A stretch of 19,115 bases of DNA, taken from the NCBI GenBank assembly GCA_027364495.1, contig DAHXPE010000413.1, positions 1-19,115 on the forward strand. The letters run 5' to 3'. This DNA comes from Candidatus Heimdallarchaeota archaeon. GTDB taxonomy: Archaea > Asgardarchaeota > Heimdallarchaeia > Hodarchaeales > LC-3. This document shows positions 1-6,529 of this stretch, piece after piece (position 1 is the stretch's first letter; each line of letters starts with the position of its first letter). The translations under genes were made by a program, and so were the position numbers. The notes under the pieces were generated by a model. It had not been told where the DNA came from. It made no database searches and was given only the letters and a program-made list of their open reading frames with translations.

Positions 1-1332
1 TTTTGAAAGCAAATTTTCCAAATAATCTAACTTTGAACTTCCTGCTTTAGCAGTTGCAACAAGTAATGCCAACTCCGTGGGATCTCCAAAAGTCTTAAAA
101 GGCTCAGTAGGTGAAATAAAATCTAAAGTTGCCTCATTAACTAATGTACTTGCAATTAAACTCATATTCAAATCTGAATAAACTTTAAGATCTGGAGTTG
201 CTATTTTTCCCGTTTGTACATCCATAATATCCCCATTATTCATATAACCTGAACCAGTAAAATTGTATGTATGGTCCATTGTCCATAATGTCTTTACAGT
301 CATTTCGTTCTTGGTAAGAGTTCCAGTTTTATCAGTACAAATCGTAGTAGTAGAACCTAATACTTCTACGGCTGGTAATTTTCTAATGAGAGATTTTTTA
401 TTCGCTAATTTAGTAACACCAATTGCTAAGGTCAAGGTAAGAACGGCAGGCAATCCCTCTGGTACTGCAGCAACTGCTAATCCTATTGCTAGTATAAATA
501 AATCTGTAAAAGAAATATGTGGTAAAAAAAAGTATCCAAATGTAACTATCAGTGCTGATAGTATCACCACTCCAACAGTTAGTTGCTTAGCCAGGTGGTC
601 AAGTCTCTTTTGTAAAGGTGTTTCATCAGGTGAGATTTCTATTAAAGAAGTAGCAATTTTACCAAGTTCAGTATGTATACCCGTAGCTACCACAACACCA
701 GTTCCAGAACCATTCACGACTGTTGATCCTTTGTAAAGCATATTTATTCTATCAGCTAAGGCTGTTTTTCTAGGTAGTTTAAGATTTCTCTTCTTTACTG
801 CTGAAGATTCACCGGTTAATGATGATTCGTTTATCCGTAACTCATAGCTATGAAGAACGCGAATGTCGGCAGGAATTAATTCTCCAGCTTCTAATACTAT
901 AATGTCACCAGGTACTAATTCCATAGATGGAATTTTGATTTTTATATTATCCCTGACAACAACAACCTCACTCACAGCCATTTTTTTCAGTGAATTGATC
1001 GCCTTTTCAGCTGAAATCTCTTGATAAAAACCTAAAAACGCATTTAGAAATACTACAATGCCAATTGCGACAACATCTACAAGATTTTCAGGATTATCAA
1101 TACTAAGAACTGCGGAAATTAATCCTGCTAATATTAAAATAATTACTAAAAGATCTTTAAATTGCAAAATAAAAACAGTCAGGTAATTAATTTCTTTACC
1201 TTCTGGAAGTTGATTAAAACCAAATTTTTGTAATCTACTTTCAAATTCAGTTTGTGAAAGGCCTTGACTGGATGTAGTAAAATTTTCTAAAACTTCATCA
1301 GAATCCAGTGCATGTGCTAATAATTCACTCAT
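1..1332 (-). CDS. P2-type cation-transporting ATPase (Ca2+-ATPase-like), N-terminal 444 residues, cut by the window edge
   Basis: ATP-driven cation pump of the membrane. Reading from the ATG at 1332 there are 444 open codons to base 1, so the C-terminal part lies outside. Domains in order: a cation-ATPase N-terminal segment (about residues 1-55), a membrane hairpin (about 58-102), the actuator domain with TGES at 173-176, a second hairpin (about 252-305) with PEGLP at 291-295, the phosphorylation motif DKTGTLT at 334-340 (Asp334 is phosphorylated in the family), and the start of the nucleotide-binding domain with GDPTE at 416-420. PEGLP is typical of SERCA/PMR1-like Ca2+ pumps, whereas Na+/K+ pumps usually have PEALP, so Ca2+ is the likeliest ion; this is inferred, because the remaining ion-binding helices are missing. 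The start overlaps the stop of the haemoglobin gene as ATGA, suggesting co-transcription and coupled translation. Confidence 0.93.
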   Translation of the reverse strand, partial: MSELLAHALDSDEVLENFTTSSQGLSQTEFESRLQKFGFNQLPEGKEINYLTVFILQFKDLLVIILILAGLISAVLSIDNPENLVDVVAIGIVVFLNAFLGFYQEISAEKAINSLKKMAVSEVVVVRDNIKIKIPSMELVPGDIIVLEAGELIPADIRVLHSYELRINESSLTGESSAVKKRNLKLPRKTALADRINMLYKGSTVVNGSGTGVVVATGIHTELGKIATSLIEISPDETPLQKRLDHLAKQLTVGVVILSALIVTFGYFFLPHISFTDLFILAIGLAVAAVPEGLPAVLTLTLAIGVTKLANKKSLIRKLPAVEVLGSTTTICTDKTGTLTKNEMTVKTLWTMDHTYNFTGSGYMNNGDIMDVQTGKIATPDLKVYSDLNMSLIASTLVNEATLDFISPTEPFKTFGDPTELALLVATAKAGSSKLDYLENLLSK

Positions 1333-1757
1333 AATATTCCTTTTCCGGCTTCATTAATATCTTGAATTGATACTTGTTGATTAATCATATGAGTAGCAAC
1401 ATTTTGAAAATAAGTTTCCATAGTTTCCCTAACAGGATGACCTTTTATTATCTGTAACTCATCCAAACTTTCAAGCATAAGTTTTATCCAGCGGTTCCGT
1501 TCCTTTAGACCAATTTTGAAAGGTGAATGTCTTTTTCTCATCATAGATTGACCTCTTAAAGGAGAATAATCATCGGGGCCACCAAAAATCTTTCTAAGAA
1601 AAAGATAAAGATTACGTTTAGGTTCATCAAAGCCCGAATGAAACATATGACTCAATATATCATCTGTTGCCATTTTATCATAAAAAATATTGACTAATTT
1701 TGAAAAAAAGTCGTCACCATTCACTAAATTATAAATATTTTGATTAGGTATGATCAA
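1329..1757 (-). CDS. Truncated haemoglobin, group II (HbO-like)
   Basis: Small haem protein of 142 residues that probably binds O2, NO or a related ligand. The core matches group II truncated globins: FY at 25-26 (Tyr B10), Phe39 at about CD1, then GGP at 59-61, RGQ at 68-70 and RKRHSPF at 74-80, where His77 is the proximal haem ligand. Trp90 in the segment ERNRW is the group II Trp G8. Length is normal for the family. The start is a TTG at 1757; the next methionine (residue 29) would remove the B helix with Tyr26, so TTG is preferred. A good TATA-like box lies about 50 bases upstream. The stop overlaps the start of the P-type ATPase gene (ATGA). Family membership is well supported; ligand and role (oxygen sensing, NO detoxification, redox) are not visible. 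Confidence 0.9.
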   Translation of the reverse strand: MIIPNQNIYNLVNGDDFFSKLVNIFYDKMATDDILSHMFHSGFDEPKRNLYLFLRKIFGGPDDYSPLRGQSMMRKRHSPFKIGLKERNRWIKLMLESLDELQIIKGHPVRETMETYFQNVATHMINQQVSIQDINEAGKGIL

Positions 1758-1805
1758 TAAAATAATAATTCCTAAAATTTTGATAATTTAATTCACTTGA
1801 GCTTG

Positions 1806-1814
1806 TTTTATATA
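1806..1814 (-). promoter_or_regulatory. TATA-box-like element upstream of the haemoglobin gene
   Basis: On the minus strand this reads TATATAAAA, close to the archaeal TATA consensus. With the usual spacing of about 26 bases, transcription would begin near 1784, giving a leader of about 27 bases that contains AGGA ahead of the TTG start. No other strong candidate is seen in the 294-base gap 1758-2051. Confidence 0.4.
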
Positions 1815-2038
1815 GAATATAAATAGGTATCAATAATTTTAGATTAAGATGTTTCCTTCCTAATGATATAAATTCAATTATAAAGGAAAAATTTCATTAT
1901 TAGTTCGACTCATCGGACTTGAAATAGCGTTATGACAATTAAATTAAACTCAACAAACTTATTAAACTCAATAAAATTAATTTATTTAGAAAAATCAAGA
2001 TATTTCTTCAAATTTAAGTTTAAAATTTTAAATCGATT

Positions 2039-2044
2039 AAAAAA
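2039..2044 (-). terminator. Oligo-T tract after the hdr-kor operon
   Basis: Six T residues on the minus strand begin eight bases after the korBC stop codon. Archaeal transcription often ends at such T-tracts without a stem-loop. No GC-rich hairpin is present. The rest of the gap to 1758 is AT-rich with no gene seen. Confidence 0.3.
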
Positions 2045-2051
2045 TGAGTAT

Positions 2052-3578
2052 TTAATAAATCATTTGAACAGGTTCAGATTTGTCTATTGACTTTTCTTCA
2101 AAAATTTGTTGCCCACGATCAAATGCTCTATGATTCAAGGGAATTAATTTTTCTTTTGACTTAAATTGATCAGCTATGGCTTTTTTAACTGACGTAGGAT
2201 TAATATTCATTATTTTACTTATGAATCCAAGAACAATTATATTTGCTACCACTTTGTTACCTAATATTTCAGCCTCTTTAGTGAAATTGATCTCAAATAT
2301 CTTTAACCGCTTATTTTTACGATATGGGTTGAGATCAATTTTTTTAAGTAAATCAGGATCTAAAATTAAATATTCAGCTCCATTTAAATGATGCGCCATT
2401 TTTCTAAATGATTCCTCTGACAACGTGACTAAAATGTACGGATCATTGATTGTTTTAGGATAATGAATTGTTTTATTTGAAAGTATCACTTCTGAATAGG
2501 CCAATCCTCCACGAGATTCAGGGCCATAATTTTGGCTTTGAGTGGCATTTATACCTTCATAGAGAATACTAGCCTGAGCTAAAATTGTTCCAGATGTAAC
2601 TAAACCTTGTCCACCCATACCAGCAAGTAATATTTCATATCTAAATGGTTTTTTAATGGTTTTTTCCGAATAAATAGCTTCTTGAGTTTTGTTTGGTTCA
2701 ATTTTCGTTATTTTTTCACTAATAACTTTTTCACGTAATATTGCAAGTGTATGAGTATATTCGGGTCTAATTACTTCTACGAATTCACCACAGATTATTT
2801 CTTTAGAATAATCCAGGAATGCTTCATGTAATGGAGTTTTATCTTTAATTTTAGCAATAGAACGGAGCTGCTCAGCCATTTCTTTGACAACTTTCATATT
2901 GTTTAAGGTACCATAATAAGTCGGGCATGGAGAGATAATTTCAATAAAAGCAAATCCAGGATGAAGAACAGCTTTTTTAATAGAAGCAATTATTTCTTTA
3001 GTGTGAATAGCGACATATCTAGAAACATATGTCGCACCAGCTGTTCCAGTCAAGCTTGCTAAGTTAAATGGATGTTCAACAACATTACCATAAGGAGTGG
3101 TTGTTGTAAAACTATTTTCAGGTGTGGTAGGTCCAAATTGTCCACCAGTCATTCCATAGTTATGATTATTGACACATATAACAGTAATATCAATGTTACG
3201 GCGTGCTGCATGGATTATATGATTACCACCTATTGCAAATAAATCACCATCACCCGAAAAAACAATTACCTTTAATTTGGGATTGGACATTTTTATACCA
3301 ATTGCTGCAGGAATTGATCTACCATGAGTCGAATGAAATCCATCAGTATTAAAATAACCAGATCCACGGCCTGAACAACCAATTCCAGAAACAACTACCA
3401 CGTCTTGTTTGGTTAAATGTCCTTCATCAACCAACTCCTTAATAGCTCTAGCTGTTAATTGAATTTCCGAACCAATCATACACCCAGGGCAAAAAATCCA
3501 TGGAAGGCGATCTGTTCTAATATATTCGGCTACTGGATGTTGGTTTAATATTTCAAGTGCAAAATTATTGTGATTCAT
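2052..3578 (-). CDS. 2-oxoacid:ferredoxin oxidoreductase, fused beta-gamma subunit (KorB-KorC type)
   Basis: This subunit binds thiamine diphosphate and one [4Fe-4S] cluster (beta part) and carries the gamma domain, so that with KorA it would oxidise a 2-oxoacid such as 2-oxoglutarate to the acyl-CoA and reduce ferredoxin. Residues 1 to about 265 are the beta subunit: CPGC at 30-33, Cys68 in IGCSG and Cys218 in SPCP are the expected cluster ligands, and GDGD at 109-112 with NNHNYGM at 137-143 form the thiamine diphosphate/Mg2+ site. A linker spans about 266-312. Residues 313 to about 495 are the gamma domain, with GMGGQG at 320-325 and YGPESRGG at 351-358. In most KOR enzymes these are two genes, so the 508-residue length reflects fusion. 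It begins five bases after the korA stop and is the last gene of the operon. Substrate is inferred from KorA similarity; a branched-chain or other 2-oxoacid is possible. Confidence 0.93.
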   Translation of the reverse strand: MNHNNFALEILNQHPVAEYIRTDRLPWIFCPGCMIGSEIQLTARAIKELVDEGHLTKQDVVVVSGIGCSGRGSGYFNTDGFHSTHGRSIPAAIGIKMSNPKLKVIVFSGDGDLFAIGGNHIIHAARRNIDITVICVNNHNYGMTGGQFGPTTPENSFTTTTPYGNVVEHPFNLASLTGTAGATYVSRYVAIHTKEIIASIKKAVLHPGFAFIEIISPCPTYYGTLNNMKVVKEMAEQLRSIAKIKDKTPLHEAFLDYSKEIICGEFVEVIRPEYTHTLAILREKVISEKITKIEPNKTQEAIYSEKTIKKPFRYEILLAGMGGQGLVTSGTILAQASILYEGINATQSQNYGPESRGGLAYSEVILSNKTIHYPKTINDPYILVTLSEESFRKMAHHLNGAEYLILDPDLLKKIDLNPYRKNKRLKIFEINFTKEAEILGNKVVANIIVLGFISKIMNINPTSVKKAIADQFKSKEKLIPLNHRAFDRGQQIFEEKSIDKSEPVQMIY

Positions 3579-3583
3579 TATTA

Positions 3584-4756
3584 TTACTTTCCATTGATTT
3601 CCATTAGTTTGTTAACTATTTCTTCTATTTGAAATGGTTCACTTCTCGGTTCCGCTAAACAATAAATCTCGCAAGTACTTTTTCTCAATACTCGTTCAAC
3701 TTCTTTTGTTATTTGCCCTGTATTAAGTTCCACAACCAGGACTTTATCGACTTTGGATGCGAGTTTAATAATTTCTTTTTCAGGAAATGGCCACAGTGTC
3801 TTGAAACGAAATAATCCAACCTTGATACCTTGTATACGAGCAATTTCAATTGCTTCTTCTGAGCACCGAGCTGAAATGCCAAATGAAATTATTCCTATTT
3901 TCGCATCACTAAGATTAAATTCTTCATAATCAGTAATGTCATCGAGATTACTGAGGATTTTGTTTTTAAGTCTCAATACTAGTTCAGGATGCCTTGAAGC
4001 ATTCATATCAGGATATCCATAGTAATTGTGGGTCAAACCAGTAGCAAAAACATTGTACCCCTCACCAAAGTTAGCAATATGTGGAATGAGATTTTCATCA
4101 GGCTCATAAGGCAAATAATCCTTTGGTTTGCTAGTTGGCTTAGCTCGTGTGACAATATCCAAAGTATCGGGATCAGAAACAATAACAGCTTCCTTTAAAT
4201 GACCAATTTTTTCATCTGAAAGAATAATCACGGGGACACGATATTTTTCAGCTAAATTAAATGCTCGAATGGTTAAATCATACATTTCTTGAGCAGAATA
4301 AGGGACTAGTGCAATAACTTCAACATCACCATGATATGCATAGCGTGCTTGGTAGAGATCAGCCTGACCCACAGAGGTAGGTTGACCAGTAGAAGGAGCT
4401 GCACGCATGACGTTCACGACAACAAAAGGTGACTCAGTCATAATACCAAGACCAATTCCTTCAGTCATGAGACTGAAACCAGGACCAGATGTTGCAGTCA
4501 TTGCTTTTTTTCCTGTAAAACCAGCTCCGACACAGGCTGTTACAGATGCAATTTCATCTTCCATTTGAATAAAAGAGCCATCAGTAAATTCAAATAATCT
4601 TTTAGAAAGGTGTTCAGCTATTTCTGAACTGGGAGTAATAGGGTAACCAAAATAAGAACGCATTCCAGCAGCTAAGGCTCCTTCAGCACAAGCGTGGTTA
4701 CCATCCCAAAATTCAACTCTTAAATTAGCAGAGGGTTTATTTAATTTTAAGGTCAT
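3584..4756 (-). CDS. korA: 2-oxoacid:ferredoxin oxidoreductase alpha subunit (KorA type)
   Basis: Catalytic alpha subunit of 390 residues. The N-terminus has the hallmark of KorA proteins, a GN-x-ACAEGALAAG segment (19-31) followed by GYPITPSSEIAE (37-48). The central part (SGPGFSLMTEG, and the region around TSVGQADL) is the pyrimidine-binding half of the thiamine diphosphate site. The C-terminal third (about residues 285-388) resembles the transketolase C-terminal-like domain, with FKTLWPFPE and VVELNTGQ. The fused extra gamma domain found in some alpha subunits is absent here, as expected because gamma is fused to beta in the next gene. It starts at ATG 4756, eight bases after korD, with GGAG somewhat far upstream (4771-4774). 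2-oxoglutarate is the best substrate guess by family; not proven. Confidence 0.92.
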   Translation of the reverse strand: MTLKLNKPSANLRVEFWDGNHACAEGALAAGMRSYFGYPITPSSEIAEHLSKRLFEFTDGSFIQMEDEIASVTACVGAGFTGKKAMTATSGPGFSLMTEGIGLGIMTESPFVVVNVMRAAPSTGQPTSVGQADLYQARYAYHGDVEVIALVPYSAQEMYDLTIRAFNLAEKYRVPVIILSDEKIGHLKEAVIVSDPDTLDIVTRAKPTSKPKDYLPYEPDENLIPHIANFGEGYNVFATGLTHNYYGYPDMNASRHPELVLRLKNKILSNLDDITDYEEFNLSDAKIGIISFGISARCSEEAIEIARIQGIKVGLFRFKTLWPFPEKEIIKLASKVDKVLVVELNTGQITKEVERVLRKSTCEIYCLAEPRSEPFQIEEIVNKLMEINGK

Positions 4757-4764
4757 AATAATAT

Positions 4765-5088
4765 CTATGTCTCCTTAATTTCATTGTCTTCACCTAAGAA
4801 AATAGCCATTTCAGGACAAATACGTTCACAGTAACGACATTGTTTACAATCAGCTTCCTTGTCATCAAGAACATGGGGATAATGATAAGATTTAGTATTT
4901 AGATCGTCTACCATTTCTAAAATTTTTTCTGGACAGAAATGAACACAGAGTTCACATCCTTTACAGAGTTGAGATTGAATAATAATAGTAGTAGCGTCAC
5001 CGGTAATTTCAGCAATGCTTTTTTTGCTAATCATGGGAACCCGATAGGTGTAAATTTCATTTGTTTTCAATTTTATTTTCATAGACAT
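4765..5088 (-). CDS. korD: Two-cluster ferredoxin subunit of the oxidoreductase (KorD type)
   Basis: Electron-carrier subunit of 107 residues with two classical [4Fe-4S] motifs: CKGCELCVHFCP (Cys 42, 45, 48, 52) and CKQCRYCERICP (Cys 81, 84, 87, 91). It probably passes electrons from the KorAB site to free ferredoxin or to the adjacent Hdr proteins. A TTG at 5103 is also in frame, but GAGGT at 5098-5102 lies directly after the hdrB stop and correctly spaced for ATG 5088, so ATG 5088 is chosen. A further ATG at 5082 is possible. It sits between hdrB and korA, linking the two enzyme modules in one transcript. Confidence 0.9.
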   Translation of the reverse strand: MSMKIKLKTNEIYTYRVPMISKKSIAEITGDATTIIIQSQLCKGCELCVHFCPEKILEMVDDLNTKSYHYPHVLDDKEADCKQCRYCERICPEMAIFLGEDNEIKET

Positions 5089-5103
5089 ACTAAAATACCT
5101 CAA

Positions 5104-6030
5104 CTATTGGATTTCAGGAGAAACTTCTTTTTTGATGCTAAAAATACCTGTTGGAATTTTAATACTATGAAAATTTAAGCCTAATTCGTTTTCAGGGATA
5201 CCTAAAGCAATAGCAAGAAGTTCAAAAATATGATAAGCCGGAACAAGATTTTTACGGCCTGATTTTCTATTGCTAAGACGTTGCTGAACATCAAAACTGT
5301 TGAAACAGGTAGGACAGATAAAAGCAATTCCATTAGCACGTGTTAAATCTATTTGTTCAAGTTTCTTATTAACCATAGATAAAGCAATATCATTATCAAT
5401 GAATCTTAGACCAGCTCCACAACAGTCGTTTTGGGAAGGATAAGGGAGAACAGTAGAATTAAGTAGGTCTTCAAGAATTAACGTCAAGTTAAGAGGTTCA
5501 TTAGGATCATCAGTTTGCATAACCTCGTGTGGTTTAGAATAGTGGCATCCAACATGTGTAGCAAACTTAAAGTCATCTAATGGACGAACAATCATTGATT
5601 TAATTTTAGCATAATCAAGATAATTAGTAAAAAATTCCATAATATGCATGATTTTAGTTTTACCTGTCCATTCACGACCAACTGAAGATTTCAGGTTTTT
5701 ATTAACCTTATCACGAAGAGTTTTATCGTTTGTCAAATAATAATTGGTGAGTTTAAGCGTCTCGAAACAACCACTACAGGCAGAAACAATATTAAGCCCA
5801 GCTTGTTCGGCAAGAGTAAGGTTACGAGCACCTAAAGTAAGCCAGGTTATAAAATCAAAACCCTGCATACCATTAGGATCAGGACAGCAGGAAAAACCTA
5901 AATCCTGAAATTCAATACCTAATTTATTGAAAACTTTTCGTACTGCAAGTTCAATAAAAGGTAATCTATAAGGAATAGTGCAGCCCCAAAACATTGCAAA
6001 TTTAAAATCCTTCTCTAATAAAATGCTCAT
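5104..6030 (-). CDS. hdrB: Heterodisulfide reductase subunit B (two CCG domains)
   Basis: Catalytic subunit (308 residues) that in methanogens binds two noncubane [4Fe-4S] clusters and reduces the CoM-S-S-CoB disulfide. Both cysteine-rich CCG motifs are complete: Cys17, Cys48-Cys49, Cys85 and Cys88 (CSGC), then Cys162, Cys203-Cys204 (CCGAG), Cys239 and Cys242 (CPTC). The first has CCP instead of CCG, which is common in HdrB. Because all ligands are kept, disulfide reduction or thiol oxidation is likely, but the true substrate here is unknown: no methanogenesis gene is in the window. The ATG overlaps the hdrC stop (ATGA), and GGAGG lies within the end of hdrC, indicating coupled translation. 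A C-terminal tail after about residue 280 is not needed for the CCG domains. Confidence 0.93.
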   Translation of the reverse strand: MSILLEKDFKFAMFWGCTIPYRLPFIELAVRKVFNKLGIEFQDLGFSCCPDPNGMQGFDFITWLTLGARNLTLAEQAGLNIVSACSGCFETLKLTNYYLTNDKTLRDKVNKNLKSSVGREWTGKTKIMHIMEFFTNYLDYAKIKSMIVRPLDDFKFATHVGCHYSKPHEVMQTDDPNEPLNLTLILEDLLNSTVLPYPSQNDCCGAGLRFIDNDIALSMVNKKLEQIDLTRANGIAFICPTCFNSFDVQQRLSNRKSGRKNLVPAYHIFELLAIALGIPENELGLNFHSIKIPTGIFSIKKEVSPEIQ

Positions 6031-6527
6031 TCCATTTCCTCCATAGTAATTAATCCTTCTAACCTTTTCGAGAATTCAGTTTTTTCTAATATCTTGTCTA
6101 TTTCAAGTAAATCTGGCTTTGGAAGGTCTGGTAAACCCATCTGAAACCTTCTATCTATTATACTTTGAGATATCGTTGCTGTTGTTCCAGTCCTCATTGA
6201 CTCAGCTTCTTTAATTATTCCTTCTGGAACATAGAATTTTTTTTCAACAGCCCAGTTTCTAAGTTTATAAAAAATCTTTGTAATATCAACATCTTGTGGA
6301 CATTTAGCCTCACAAGTTAAACAACTTGAACAGAGCCAAAAAGCCGGTCTACCATGATAAACTGGTATAGATTTATTTTGAAATAGAGATCTTGCTATAT
6401 TGGCTGGTTTAAAATCTGGATATACCTTAAAAACTGGACATCCACTAACACAGGTGTTACATTGGAAACATCTTTGAGTTTTTTGATTTATTTCATCTAT
6501 AATAGGATCTGTTATAGGTAAGCTCAT
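6027..6527 (-). CDS. hdrC: Heterodisulfide reductase subunit C (two [4Fe-4S] clusters)
   Basis: Iron-sulfur relay between HdrA and HdrB, 166 residues from ATG 6527. Two cluster motifs are seen: Cys20-x2-Cys23-x2-Cys26-x3-Cys30-Pro and Cys66-x2-Cys69-x2-Cys72-x3-Cys76-Pro. A GTG at 6533 is also in frame and would overlap the hdrA stop (GTGA), but GAGGT at 6535-6539 is better spaced for ATG 6527. The gene lies between hdrA and hdrB in the usual order of soluble Hdr operons. Confidence 0.92.
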   Translation of the reverse strand: MSLPITDPIIDEINQKTQRCFQCNTCVSGCPVFKVYPDFKPANIARSLFQNKSIPVYHGRPAFWLCSSCLTCEAKCPQDVDITKIFYKLRNWAVEKKFYVPEGIIKEAESMRTGTTATISQSIIDRRFQMGLPDLPKPDLLEIDKILEKTEFSKRLEGLITMEEME

Positions 6528-6529
6528 AA

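Noticed and set aside
263..736. Plus-strand open frame of 157 codons
   Set aside because: It lies entirely opposite the P-type ATPase gene, whose TGES, PEGLP and DKTGTLT motifs prove the minus strand is coding.
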